64,000 nt of DNA, taken from positions 62,001 to 126,000 of the forward strand of contig JOGW01000021.1 of the NCBI GenBank assembly GCA_000721375.1. The letters are read 5' to 3'. A program made the translations under genes and the position numbers. This DNA comes from Streptomyces sp. NRRL B-3428. Lineage in GTDB: Bacteria > Actinomycetota > Actinomycetes > Streptomycetales > Streptomycetaceae. Below, piece after piece: positions 1-8,127 of the stretch (positions are counted from its first letter, which is position 1; each line of letters begins with the position of its first letter). The notes below the pieces were generated by a model. The model saw nothing but the letters and a program-made list of their open reading frames with translations. It did no database searches and was not told where the DNA came from.

Positions 1-1268
1 TCTCGGTGGATGTGGCGCCCGGGTCGGCGCCGGTGGAGGCGGCCGCTCCGGCTGCTGCCGAGGTTCCCGCTCCCGCTCCGGCTGCCGAGGCCGCCGAGCC
101 CGAGGGGCGTCAGCCGGTGCTCGTCGGGTACGGGGTGTCGCAGAGCTCGACCAAGCGGCGGGCCCGTAAGGGGGCTGAGTCTTCGGCGGCCCCGGCTCAG
201 GACTCGGCCGCGCCCGCGGGAACGTACTACGCCTCGCCCGCCGCGGCTGCGGTCCAGGCCGAGCTGAACGGGCACGCGGCCGCTGCGCCTGTCGCCCCGG
301 CTTCGGCCGCGGCTCCGGTCGTCGGCGCGAAGCCGCTGGCCAAGCCGCCGGTGCGCAAGCTCGCCAAGGACCTGGGCGTCGACCTGGCCACGGTCACGCC
401 GAGCGGGCCCGACGGGATCATCACGCGGGACGATGTGCACGCGGCGGTGGCGGCGGTCTCCGCGCCGGCTGCCCCGGCCCAGGTCCAGGCCCCTGCACCC
501 GTTGCTCCCGTTTCACGTGAAACAACTCCCGTTGCGGCTGCGCCTGTTCAGGCCCCGGCTGCGGGAGTACGGGAGACCCGTATCCCGGTCAAGGGTGTCC
601 GCAAGGCCACCGCTGCCGCGATGGTCGGGTCGGCGTTCACGGCGCCGCATGTCACCGAGTTCGTGACCGTCGATGTCACGCGCACGATGAAGCTCGTCGA
701 GGAGCTCAAGTCCGACAAGGACATGCAGGGGCTGCGGGTCAACCCGCTGCTGCTCATCGCGAAGGCGCTGCTCGTCGCGATCAAGCGCAACCCGGACGTC
801 AACGCGTCCTGGGACGAAGCGGCCCAGGAGATCGTGCTCAAGCACTACGTGAACCTGGGTATCGCGGCAGCGACTCCGCGCGGTCTGATCGTGCCGAACA
901 TCAAGGACGCGCACGACAAGACGCTGCCGGGGCTCGCTTCCGCACTCGGTGAGCTGGTGTCCACGGCCCGTGAGGGCAAGACGACGCCGGCGGCGATGCA
1001 GGGCGGCACGGTCACGATCACCAACGTGGGCGTCTTCGGTGTCGACACCGGTACGCCGATCTTGAACCCCGGTGAATCGGCGATTCTCGCGGTCGGCGCG
1101 ATCAAGCTCCAGCCGTGGGTCCACAAGGGCAAGATCAAGGCGCGTCAGGTGATGACCCTGGCGCTGTCCTTCGACCACCGCCTGGTGGACGGGGAACTCG
1201 GCTCCAAGGTCCTCGCGGATGTGGCGGCGATCCTGGAGCAGCCGAAGCGGCTGATCACCTGGGCCTGA
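1..1268 (+). CDS. Dihydrolipoamide acyltransferase (E2) of a branched-chain/pyruvate dehydrogenase complex, 5' partial
   Basis: E2 core enzyme that transfers acyl groups from lipoamide to CoA in a 2-oxoacid dehydrogenase complex in the cytoplasm. The reading frame is open at the left edge, so the lipoyl domain lies outside the window. Visible in order are an Ala/Pro-rich linker with a PVLVGYG...KRRARKG segment, a peripheral subunit-binding domain (VRKLAKDLGVDLATV...GPDGIITRDDV, about residues 115-150 of the visible part), a second Ala/Pro linker, and the catalytic domain ending with SFDHRLVDG, which holds the HxxxDG active-site residues. The VGYG/KRRARKG linker is typical of actinobacterial BkdC-like E2 proteins. 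The E1 subunits would be expected upstream. Substrate (branched-chain 2-oxoacids or pyruvate) cannot be decided from this part alone. Confidence 0.93.
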   Translation, partial: SVDVAPGSAPVEAAAPAAAEVPAPAPAAEAAEPEGRQPVLVGYGVSQSSTKRRARKGAESSAAPAQDSAAPAGTYYASPAAAAVQAELNGHAAAAPVAPASAAAPVVGAKPLAKPPVRKLAKDLGVDLATVTPSGPDGIITRDDVHAAVAAVSAPAAPAQVQAPAPVAPVSRETTPVAAAPVQAPAAGVRETRIPVKGVRKATAAAMVGSAFTAPHVTEFVTVDVTRTMKLVEELKSDKDMQGLRVNPLLLIAKALLVAIKRNPDVNASWDEAAQEIVLKHYVNLGIAAATPRGLIVPNIKDAHDKTLPGLASALGELVSTAREGKTTPAAMQGGTVTITNVGVFGVDTGTPILNPGESAILAVGAIKLQPWVHKGKIKARQVMTLALSFDHRLVDGELGSKVLADVAAILEQPKRLITWA

Positions 1269-1280
1269 GGCCCGGAAGCC

Positions 1281-1313
1281 GACGGCCCGGGGTGCGCAGC
1301 GCCCCGGGCCGTC
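1281..1313 (+). terminator. Hairpin terminator after the E2 gene
   Basis: A 12-bp perfect GC stem (1281-1292 with 1302-1313) lies 13 bases past the E2 stop codon. It has no U-tract, as is usual for high-GC actinobacteria. Confidence 0.6.
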
Positions 1314-1342
1314 AGCACGTACACAGAAGGACACGACCGACC

Positions 1343-2341
1343 ATGCGTCTCAGCACCGCCCCCTGGGTGGTTCTCGCCACCTTCTCCGGGGCCCTCATAG
1401 CCCTGCAGTCCCGGATCAACGGGGAGTTGGCGGCAGGGCTCGGGCAGGACGGGTTCAGTGCGGCGATCATCTCGTTCGGTTCGGGGTTCGTCGTGCTCGC
1501 GCTCGGGCTGCTCCTCGCAGCCGGGCCCAGGCGCGGGGTGGGGCGCGTACGCGATGCCGTACGTGAGCGGCGGCTCAACTGGTGGCAGGTGCTCGGCGGG
1601 TTCGGCGGCGCTACTTTCGTACTCGCGCAGGGGCTGACCGTCACCGCGCTCGGCGTCGCCCTGTTCACCGTGGCCGTCGTCGCCGGTCAGGTCGGCGGCG
1701 GGCTCGTCTTCGACCGGATGGGGCTCGGGCCCGCAGGGCCGCAGAAGCCCACCCGCAGACGCGTCATCGGCGCCGTCCTCGTGCTCGTCGCCGTCGGGAT
1801 CTCGATGGCCGACAAGGTCGGCGGCGGATTCCCGTACGGGATGCTGGCACTCCCCCTGGTCGCGGGCGTTTTCGTCAGCTGGCAGCAGGCCGTCAACGGG
1901 CATGTGAAGAACACGGCCGAGTCGGCCTACACAGGGACCTTCTTCAACTTCGCCACGGGGGCGACGGCCCTGCTCATCGCCTTCCTCGTGCACAGCGCGA
2001 TCGCCGGCCTGCCGGCCGGGCTGCCCTCGCGGCCGTACCTCTACGTGGGCGGACTCGTCGGGATCGCCTTCATCACCATCGCCGTCGCCACCGTCCAAAA
2101 GCTCGGCGTCCTCGTGCTCGGACTGTGCACCATCACCGGCCAGTTGCTGGGCTCGCTCGCCCTCGACCTGCTGCTTCCGCGGTCCGGCACCCAGGTCACG
2201 GCCGCCACCTTCGCGGGCGCCGCGCTCGCCCTCGCGGCCATCGCGTTCGCGGCGCTGCGCGGCAGGACGGGAAGCCGGGTGGTCGCCGGCGGATCACGAT
2301 CCGGCACTGACCATGGTCACTCCGTTCGCCCTGGTGTCTGA
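1343..2341 (+). CDS. DMT-superfamily transporter, YdcZ/DUF606 type
   Basis: Integral membrane protein of 332 residues with about ten hydrophobic helices arranged as two similar halves, beginning WVVLATFSGALIALQSRING and continuing through GSGFVVLALGLLLA. The RING...GFSAAIISFGSGF pattern at residues 17-50 is what I recognise as the YdcZ (DUF606) branch of the drug/metabolite transporter superfamily. The substrate is unknown for most of this family. The ATG at 1343 is preceded by AGAAGGA and gives a short N-terminus entering directly into helix 1. Longer in-frame starts upstream would run back into the E2 gene and are rejected. Confidence is high for a transporter and moderate for the subfamily. 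Confidence 0.8.
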   Translation: MRLSTAPWVVLATFSGALIALQSRINGELAAGLGQDGFSAAIISFGSGFVVLALGLLLAAGPRRGVGRVRDAVRERRLNWWQVLGGFGGATFVLAQGLTVTALGVALFTVAVVAGQVGGGLVFDRMGLGPAGPQKPTRRRVIGAVLVLVAVGISMADKVGGGFPYGMLALPLVAGVFVSWQQAVNGHVKNTAESAYTGTFFNFATGATALLIAFLVHSAIAGLPAGLPSRPYLYVGGLVGIAFITIAVATVQKLGVLVLGLCTITGQLLGSLALDLLLPRSGTQVTAATFAGAALALAAIAFAALRGRTGSRVVAGGSRSGTDHGHSVRPGV

Positions 2342-2348
2342 TGCCTGC

Positions 2349-3800
2349 ATGCGAAGATCCATCGTCTCTCTGACCCTTGTGCTCGGCCTTGTGGCAGCCG
2401 GCTGCAGCAGTGGTGCGGACAGCGCAGAGTCCGGTCCGAAGAAGGACGGCAAGAACTCGGCGCAGCCCAAGCCCAAGCCCAAGCCCACGGGCACACCCGG
2501 TGCCGCGGGCGCCGGCGACTCCGTCTTCCCGAACGCCGGCAACGGGGGCTACGACGCCCTGCACTACGGCCTCGACCTCACGGTCCGCCCCAAGACGTCC
2601 ACCGTCCTGACCGGCACCGCGACCGTACGGGCCAAGGCCACCCAGGATCTGTCCGCCTTCAATCTCGATCTGTCCGGTCTGAAGGTCAGTGCCGTCACGG
2701 TCAATGGCGCCGCGGCCGCCTTCAGCCACAAGGGCACCGAGCTGACGGTCACCCCGGCCGAGGCGCTGGCCGAGGCCGCGGAGTTCACCGTCGAGGTCAC
2801 CTACTCCGGCAACCCCAAGGCCCTCGGCAGGGGTAAGCACAAGGACGGCTGGCTCACCACCGACGACGGCGCCCTCGTGATGGGCGAGCCGCTCGGCTCG
2901 ATGACCTGGTACCCGGTCAACAACACGACCCTCGACCCGGCCACGTACGACACGAGGATCACCGTCCCCGCCGCTCTCACGGGTGTCTCCGTCGGCCGCT
3001 ACGAGGGTGAGCAGCCCGCGGCCGACAAGAGCATGCACACCTTCAACTGGCGCAACTCGACGCCGACCGTGCCGTATCTGACCACCCTTGCCGTAGGAAA
3101 GTTCAAGCTCAAGCAGAGCGGCGGCGACGTGCCCGTGACGACCGCCGTCGATCCGCGGCAGGCCTCGGACGCCCGCAAGATCCTCGGCCGGATACCCGAG
3201 TTCGTCGCGTGGGGCACGAAGCACTTCGGCCCCTACCCCGTCGACTCCGCGGGCGCGATCGTCGACCACGACCCGGGCAACGGTGTGGCCCTGGAGACCA
3301 TGGGCCGGCCCGTCTACGCCCATGCGCCCGAGGACACGGTGATGGCGCACGAGTACGCCCACCAGTGGTTCGGCAACTCCGTCCGGCTCGCGGACTGGTC
3401 GCAGATCTGGCTCAACGAGGGCTTCGCGACGTACGCGATGTGGATGTGGGACGAGGAGCACGGGCTCGACACCGCACAGGAGTGGTTCGACTCGGTCTAC
3501 CAGGCGCCCAGGAGCCACGAGGTCTGGAAGGTGATCCCCGGCAAGCCGGGCAAGCCGGACGATCTCTTCGCCATGGGCATCTACTACCGGGGCGCCATGG
3601 CGCTGCACAAGGTCCGTCTCGCCGTCGGCGACAAGAAGTTCACGCAGATCCTCAAGGCATGGACCACGCAGTACGGCGGGAAGGCCGCCACGATCGAGGA
3701 GTTCACCGCGCTGGCCCAGAAGGAAGCAGGACCGGGCAAGCCGCTGAAGAAGATCTTCGACGTCTGGCTGTACGGGAAGGGCAAGCCGCGCAATCCGTGA
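2349..3800 (+). CDS. M1-family zinc aminopeptidase lipoprotein
   Basis: Secreted, membrane-anchored metallopeptidase of 483 residues that should remove N-terminal amino acids from peptides outside the cell. It starts with a lipoprotein signal whose lipobox AAGC puts the lipidated Cys near residue 19. A Lys/Pro linker (repeated KP) follows, then an M1 N-terminal beta domain. The catalytic core has HEYAHQWFGN (HExxH) followed after 18 residues by NEGFA, whose Glu is the third zinc ligand. NGVALETMGRP stands where M1 enzymes carry the GAMEN substrate-anchoring loop. The ATG at 2349 is chosen over the in-frame ATG at 2313 because it places the charged n-region MRRS directly before the hydrophobic segment. 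The protein is shorter than PepN-type enzymes because the C-terminal helical domain is missing, as in other actinobacterial secreted M1 lipoproteins. Confidence 0.88.
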   Translation: MRRSIVSLTLVLGLVAAGCSSGADSAESGPKKDGKNSAQPKPKPKPTGTPGAAGAGDSVFPNAGNGGYDALHYGLDLTVRPKTSTVLTGTATVRAKATQDLSAFNLDLSGLKVSAVTVNGAAAAFSHKGTELTVTPAEALAEAAEFTVEVTYSGNPKALGRGKHKDGWLTTDDGALVMGEPLGSMTWYPVNNTTLDPATYDTRITVPAALTGVSVGRYEGEQPAADKSMHTFNWRNSTPTVPYLTTLAVGKFKLKQSGGDVPVTTAVDPRQASDARKILGRIPEFVAWGTKHFGPYPVDSAGAIVDHDPGNGVALETMGRPVYAHAPEDTVMAHEYAHQWFGNSVRLADWSQIWLNEGFATYAMWMWDEEHGLDTAQEWFDSVYQAPRSHEVWKVIPGKPGKPDDLFAMGIYYRGAMALHKVRLAVGDKKFTQILKAWTTQYGGKAATIEEFTALAQKEAGPGKPLKKIFDVWLYGKGKPRNP

Positions 3801-3828
3801 CGCCTGAGGTCCTCGCGCAGACGCGGAA

Positions 3829-3868
3829 GGGCCGGGCGGCCGTCTCCTCGGAGACGGCCGCCCGGCCC
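3829..3868. terminator. Bidirectional terminator between convergent genes
   Basis: A perfect 18-bp stem (3829-3846 with 3851-3868) around a 4-base loop sits between the 3' ends of the M1 peptidase gene (+) and the DD-peptidase gene (-), so it can serve both. Confidence 0.8.
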
Positions 3869-3887
3869 TGGTCCAGGTCCTGCGCGC

Positions 3888-4784
3888 CTACTTCTTGAAG
3901 CCGTAGTCCATCAGCTTCTTCGCATCGGACGCACGCGCGCTCACCGACGTCGACTTGAGCACCGTGCCGATGACCGTCTTGCCGTTGCGCGTGGCCGCGA
4001 ACACCAGGCAGTAGCCGGCCTGCGGGCCCGAGCCCGTCTTGACGCCGAGGGCGCCGCTGTAGGTGCCGAGCAGAGTGTTCGTGTTGGACCACGACATGTA
4101 GCGGTAGCCGCCGGACTTCGTCGTGACCTTCTGCTTCGTCGACTTCGTCTTCACGATCGCGCGGAACGTCGAGTTCTTCATCGCGGAGGAGGCGATCTTC
4201 GTGAGGTCGCGCGGCGTCGAGTAGTTCGAGCCGTTGCTTATGCCGTCGAAGGAGTCGAAGTGGGTGTTCTTCAGACCCATGTCCTTGGCGGTCTTGTTCA
4301 TCTTGCCGATGAAGGACTTCACCCGGGCGGAGCGGGTGGTGCCCGTGCCGAACTTGTCGGCGAGGGCGTACGCGGCATCGCAGCCGGACGGGAGCATCAG
4401 CCCGTAGAGGAGCTGGCGGACGGTCACCTTGTCACCGACGATCAGACGGGCCGACGAGGCGCCGTTCCTGACGATGTAGTCGCTGTACGCCTTCTGGATC
4501 GTGACCTTGGCGTCCAGGTTCAGGTTCTTCGTGGACAGCACCACCTTGGCCGTCATGATCTTGGTGGTGGAGCCGGTGGACCGGCGGGTGTCCGCACCCT
4601 TGGTGTACAGGCTCTTGCCCGTCCCGTTGTTCATCACGTAGCCGCCCTTGGCGGCGATCGACGGGACGGCCAGCGCGGCCTGCGCGGTGGCCGGCGTGGC
4701 GGCCGTCGCGGAGGTGGTCACGACTCCGCCGGTGAGCATGCTGCCCGCGATGAGGACAGCGACGCCCGCTATGCGAATCTTCAA
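3888..4784 (-). CDS. D-alanyl-D-alanine carboxypeptidase/transpeptidase (peptidase S11, Streptomyces K15-like)
   Basis: Secreted low-molecular-mass penicillin-binding protein acting on the D-Ala-D-Ala end of peptidoglycan stem peptides. A Sec signal (KIRIAGVAVLIAGSMLTGG, cleavage near ATA) is followed by the three active-site motifs: STTK (nucleophile Ser and Lys), SGC in PSGCDAA, and KTGSG. The SGC in place of the usual SxN is the known signature of the Streptomyces K15 DD-transpeptidase. The protein has 298 residues from a TTG at 4784, chosen because GGGAG lies 8 bases upstream. Another TTG at 4799 would add five residues but has no clear ribosome site. It is transcribed alone, divergently from the GntR-MFS operon and convergently with the M1 peptidase. 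Confidence 0.9.
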   Translation of the reverse strand: MKIRIAGVAVLIAGSMLTGGVVTTSATAATPATAQAALAVPSIAAKGGYVMNNGTGKSLYTKGADTRRSTGSTTKIMTAKVVLSTKNLNLDAKVTIQKAYSDYIVRNGASSARLIVGDKVTVRQLLYGLMLPSGCDAAYALADKFGTGTTRSARVKSFIGKMNKTAKDMGLKNTHFDSFDGISNGSNYSTPRDLTKIASSAMKNSTFRAIVKTKSTKQKVTTKSGGYRYMSWSNTNTLLGTYSGALGVKTGSGPQAGYCLVFAATRNGKTVIGTVLKSTSVSARASDAKKLMDYGFKK

Positions 4785-4909
4785 GGTGAAAGCTCCCAAA
4801 TGCCCCTAAGACGCCACCCCTTGAGCGGGGAGCGCATTGGTGAGACACCTGAAACAGGCGGGAGGTTGCACCGAAAAGGCGCGGAGTCTCCCAGGATTTC
4901 TGCGTCCCG

Positions 4910-4926
4910 CATCGTGGACCACGATG
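4910..4926. promoter_or_regulatory. Perfect 17-bp palindrome, candidate GntR operator
   Basis: CATCGTGG-A-CCACGATG, two perfect 8-bp arms around one base, lies 34 bases before the ATG of the GntR gene in the region shared with the divergent DD-peptidase gene. GntR/FCD regulators usually bind palindromes of about this size in their own promoters. The assignment is by position and symmetry only. Confidence 0.45.
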
Positions 4927-4959
4927 GGCTTGCGTACGTGTTGTATCTAAGCTGTGCGC

Positions 4960-5631
4960 ATGCCTGCAGCGCCCGTCTCCACCGCCGCCCCCCTCAAGCA
5001 GCCCCCCGCCGCCGAACGTGTCTACCAGCACGTCAAGCAGGCGGTCCTCGACCGGCGTTACGAGGGCGGCACCCTGCTCACCGAGGGCGAGCTCGCCGCC
5101 GACGTGGGTGTCTCACGCACCCCCGTACGCGAAGCGCTGCTCAAGCTGGAGGTCGAGGGGCTGATCCGGCTGTACCCCAAGAAGGGCGCGCTCGTCCTGC
5201 CCGTATCGGCGCAGGAGATCGCCGATGTGGTCGAGACGCGGCTGCTCGTCGAGGAGCACGCGGTCAGAAAGGCCGTGCCCGCGCCGCCGTGGCTCATCGC
5301 GCGCCTTGAGGAGCTCCTTGAGCGGCAGCGGGAGCAGGCGGTACGGGGGGACTATGCCGCGGCTGCGCATGCGGACCGCTGCTTCCACGCCGAGATCGTG
5401 CGCAGCGGCGGCAACGAGATCCTCTCCAGGCTCTACGACCAGCTGCGCGACCGGCAGTTGAGGATGGGCATCGCCGTGATGCACTCGCACCCCGACCGCA
5501 CCGCCAAGACCCTCGGCGAGCACGCCGAGATCCTCGACGCCCTGCGCGCGGGGGACGCGGACGGCGCGGTCGCCGTGATCCACCGGCACATCGGCTGGTT
5601 CCACACACTGGCGCGCGGGGAAGCACGATGA
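4960..5631 (+). CDS. GntR-family transcriptional regulator, FCD (FadR/VanR) type
   Basis: DNA-binding regulator of 223 residues. Residues about 18-80 form the winged helix-turn-helix with the GntR signature (ERVYQHVKQAVLDRRYEGG...LAADVGVSRTPVREAL...EGLIRLYPKKGALV). Residues about 90-215 are an all-helical FCD ligand domain carrying the expected Asp/His metal- or acid-binding positions (ADRCFHAEI, HRHIGWFH). The chosen ATG at 4960 has almost no ribosome-binding site, so the message may be leaderless. The stop codon overlaps the start of the MFS gene (ATGA), so the two are translationally coupled. Its ligand is probably the substrate of that transporter, and the palindrome at 4910-4926 is its likely autoregulatory site. 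Both of these are inferences. Confidence 0.9.
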   Translation: MPAAPVSTAAPLKQPPAAERVYQHVKQAVLDRRYEGGTLLTEGELAADVGVSRTPVREALLKLEVEGLIRLYPKKGALVLPVSAQEIADVVETRLLVEEHAVRKAVPAPPWLIARLEELLERQREQAVRGDYAAAAHADRCFHAEIVRSGGNEILSRLYDQLRDRQLRMGIAVMHSHPDRTAKTLGEHAEILDALRAGDADGAVAVIHRHIGWFHTLARGEAR

Positions 5632-6938
5632 GCGCCGGCGCCGTACGGCTGCCGGGGGATCCGCCCGGCGGCCGGCGGGCCGTGCTCGTCTGGTCGATCG
5701 GTGTCGCCGTCTACTTCGTCGCGGTCATCTTCCGCACCTCGCTCGGCGTGGCCGGACTCGACGCCGCCGAGCGCTTCGACGTGGGCGCCTCCGCCCTGTC
5801 GACCTTCTCGATCCTCCAACTGCTCGTCTACGCGGGCATGCAGATACCCGTCGGCCTGCTCGTCGACCGGCTCGGCACCAAGAAGGTGCTGACCATCGGC
5901 GCCGTGCTCTTCACGCTCGGCCAGCTCTCCTTCGCCCTCGCGCCCTCGTACGGGATGGCCCTCGCCGCCCGTGCCCTGCTCGGCTGCGGTGACGCGATGA
6001 CCTTCATCTCGGTGCTGCGGCTCGGCACCCGCTGGTTCCCCGCCCGCCGCGGCCCGCTGGTCGCGCAGCTCGCCGGACTGATCGGCATGGGCGGCAACCT
6101 CGTCTCCACCCTGCTGCTCGCCCGCCTGCTGCACGGGGTGGGCTGGACCGCCGCGTTCATCGGCAGCTCGCTGGCCGGTGTGGTCGTCCTGGCCTTGATG
6201 CTGCTCTTCCTCAAGGACCATCCCGAGGGCCATGCCCCCGAGCCGGTGCCGGTCCCCGGCCAACAGGGCCTTTCCTACGTACGAGGTCAGATAGCCGCCT
6301 CGTGGCGCGAGCCCGGTACGCGGCTCGGGCTCTGGGTGCACTTCACCACCCAGTTCCCGATGATGGTGTTCACGCTGCTGTGGGGGCTGCCGTTCCTCGT
6401 CGAGGCGCAGGGCCTGAGCCGCGGCCAGGCCGGTGAACTGCTCACGCTCACCGTTCTGTCGAGCATGGCCATCGGGCTCGTCTACGGGCAGATCATCGCC
6501 CGCCACCACAAGGCCCGCACCCCGCTCGCCCTCGGCACGATCGGTCTCACGGCCGTCCTTTGGGCCGTGACGCTCGGTCCCTTCGGTACCGAGGCGCCGG
6601 TGTGGGTGCTGATCCTGCTCTGCATCGGCCTCGGCACCTGCGGCCCGGCCTCGATGATCGGCTTCGACTTCGCCCGCCCGGCCAACCCGCCCGAACGCCA
6701 GGGGACCGCAAGCGGAATCGTCAACATGGGCGGCTTCATCGCCTCGATGACGACCCTGCTCGCGGTCGGGGTGCTGCTTGATGCGACCGGTGACAACTAC
6801 CGGATCGCGTTCTCCTCGATCTTCGTCCTCGAAGCGCTGGGCGTCAGCCAGATCCTGCGCCTTCGCCGGCACGCGGTCCGCCGCGAGCGCGAACGGCTCG
6901 TGGCCAGCCGCGTGGAGGTCGTGCACGTACCGGCGTAA
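5628..6938 (+). CDS. Major facilitator superfamily transporter
   Basis: Twelve-helix inner-membrane transporter of 436 residues. The first half carries the MFS loop 2-3 motif in PVGLLVDRLGTKKVLTIG (residues about 77-94), and the family-typical LGCGDAMTFISVLRLGTRWFP in helices 4-5 resembles sugar-phosphate/organic-acid (NarK/GlpT-like) permeases. It starts inside the stop codon of the GntR gene (ATGA), so expression is coupled to that regulator. The C-terminal tail is short and Arg-rich. No resistance marker or catabolic gene lies beside it, so the substrate cannot be named. Confidence 0.9.
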   Translation: MSAGAVRLPGDPPGGRRAVLVWSIGVAVYFVAVIFRTSLGVAGLDAAERFDVGASALSTFSILQLLVYAGMQIPVGLLVDRLGTKKVLTIGAVLFTLGQLSFALAPSYGMALAARALLGCGDAMTFISVLRLGTRWFPARRGPLVAQLAGLIGMGGNLVSTLLLARLLHGVGWTAAFIGSSLAGVVVLALMLLFLKDHPEGHAPEPVPVPGQQGLSYVRGQIAASWREPGTRLGLWVHFTTQFPMMVFTLLWGLPFLVEAQGLSRGQAGELLTLTVLSSMAIGLVYGQIIARHHKARTPLALGTIGLTAVLWAVTLGPFGTEAPVWVLILLCIGLGTCGPASMIGFDFARPANPPERQGTASGIVNMGGFIASMTTLLAVGVLLDATGDNYRIAFSSIFVLEALGVSQILRLRRHAVRRERERLVASRVEVVHVPA

Positions 6939-6955
6939 GGACCCTGCTTCAGGCG

Positions 6956-7780
6956 TTACGGAGTGACGGCGAAGTTGTCGAGGATCGCCTGCGCGAGCGC
7001 CTGGTCGCCCTCGACCTTGACCCGGTCGGCCACGGCGGAGGGACGTACGCGCCCGCAGGCCAGCTTGTAGAAGGTCTCCCAGTCGAGCGCGAGCGTCACC
7101 GCGGGACCGAGCGAGGGAGCGCCGTCGATGGTGCCCTTGCCTTCGGCGTCGATCCGTACCGTGCGCAGGAAGTCCACCGGGCCGTGCACGTCGAAGACGA
7201 CCGCCGAACCCGCGGGCGCGCCGGCCCGCTTGGCGACCACCGCGGGCAGCGAGGCGAGCAGCTGGTCGCGGGTCACGAGGGCGCCGGGGGAGTCCAGGTT
7301 CCCGGGCTTGTTGAGGACGTGGCGCAGATCCTGCTCATGCACCCACACGTCGAACGCCCGCTTGCGGGTGGCCTCTTCGAGGGTCTCCTCGGTGCCGAGC
7401 GGGCCGCGCACCTTGTGGCCCGGGTCGCGCGACTCGTTCCGCAGCTGCCGCGAGCGGCGGATGATCGTGTACTCGAGCTCGGCGGTCATCTCGGGCGCGG
7501 TGTGATGCCGGCGTACGTCCACCTGCATCTCCATGTACCGCTGGAGCTCGGTCTTCACGTGGTACAGGTCTCGCGGCAGCGTGTGGATGGGGCGCGGGTC
7601 GCCGAGCATCTCGCAGTCCAGGCCGATGACATGGGAGACGAGGTCGCGCACCGACCAGCCGGGGCAGGGAGTGGCCCGGTTCCACTCACCCTCCACGAGG
7701 GGCTGCACCAGCTCGGATATCGCTTCCACGGAGTGGGTCCAGGCGTCGGCGTAGGACTGAAGACTGGGATGGAGACTCAC
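6956..7780 (-). CDS. Maleylpyruvate isomerase family mycothiol-dependent enzyme (MDMPI/DinB-like)
   Basis: Predicted cytoplasmic mycothiol-dependent enzyme of 274 residues. The N-terminal four-helix DinB-like domain has the hallmark WNRATPCPGWSVRDLVSHVIG (about residues 30-50) and a later DVWVHEQDLRH motif, giving the His/Glu metal ligands expected of MDMPI_N proteins. The C-terminal 100 residues look like the SCP2-type domain often fused to it (VVFDVHGPVDFLRTVRID...TLALDWETFYKLACGR). The GTG at 7780 is chosen because family similarity begins at SLHPSLQSYADAW, and upstream in-frame codons enter the MITE-like region. The real substrate is not known for most paralogs, and actinomycetes have many of them. 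It converges on the MFS gene with 17 bases between stops. Confidence 0.85.
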   Translation of the reverse strand: MSLHPSLQSYADAWTHSVEAISELVQPLVEGEWNRATPCPGWSVRDLVSHVIGLDCEMLGDPRPIHTLPRDLYHVKTELQRYMEMQVDVRRHHTAPEMTAELEYTIIRRSRQLRNESRDPGHKVRGPLGTEETLEEATRKRAFDVWVHEQDLRHVLNKPGNLDSPGALVTRDQLLASLPAVVAKRAGAPAGSAVVFDVHGPVDFLRTVRIDAEGKGTIDGAPSLGPAVTLALDWETFYKLACGRVRPSAVADRVKVEGDQALAQAILDNFAVTP

Positions 7781-7852
7781 AGGACGGGACCCCTCGGGCG
7801 GTTCGGGTGCGCGGGCTCGGCGACGGCATGCGGGGGAGGCTCTCGCGCCCCC

Positions 7853-8026
7853 AGGGCCTGTCTGGAGTCTCCCGTCTGCCCTACGACGTCCGGTACGCAC
7901 GCTCGCGGCGTTGCCGAAACGCCCACGTGGCTCCGCCACGCGGACGCTCCGGCGCCTTGCGATCGCACGCACCGGACGCCGCGGGGCCGCCCTGCGGGCG
8001 ACGACGGGAGACTCCAGACAGGCCCT
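7853..8026. mobile_element. MITE-like palindromic element with 24-bp perfect terminal inverted repeats
   Basis: The only gene-free stretch above 300 bases (7781-8127) is mostly this 174-bp structure. Its ends are perfect 24-bp inverted repeats (7853-7876 with 8003-8026; outer bases AGGGCCTGTCTGGAG). The interior is also an imperfect inverted repeat: about 45 bases from 7885 (GACGTCCGGTACGCACG) pair with the segment ending near 7980, meeting at a central GTGGCTCCGCCAC. It holds no open reading frame that looks coding. The shape fits a non-autonomous MITE or large REP-like hairpin. No clear target-site duplication is visible. It could also act as a transcription barrier between the divergent genes at 7780 and 8128. 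Confidence 0.6.
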
Positions 8027-8127
8027 AAGTTACGCTGCCGCGAGGGCCTGGTGCAGTGCTTTCGAGTGACGATCGTAGGCGCTGTTGACCCGGGCACAGC
8101 CGGTTCGAATGCCAGGACGGTGGTAGT

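Noticed and set aside
4785..4959. c-di-AMP (ydaO-type) riboswitch before the DD-peptidase
   Set aside because: Wall-enzyme leaders in actinobacteria often carry one, but the conserved ydaO helices and core bases could not be found in this 175-base leader.
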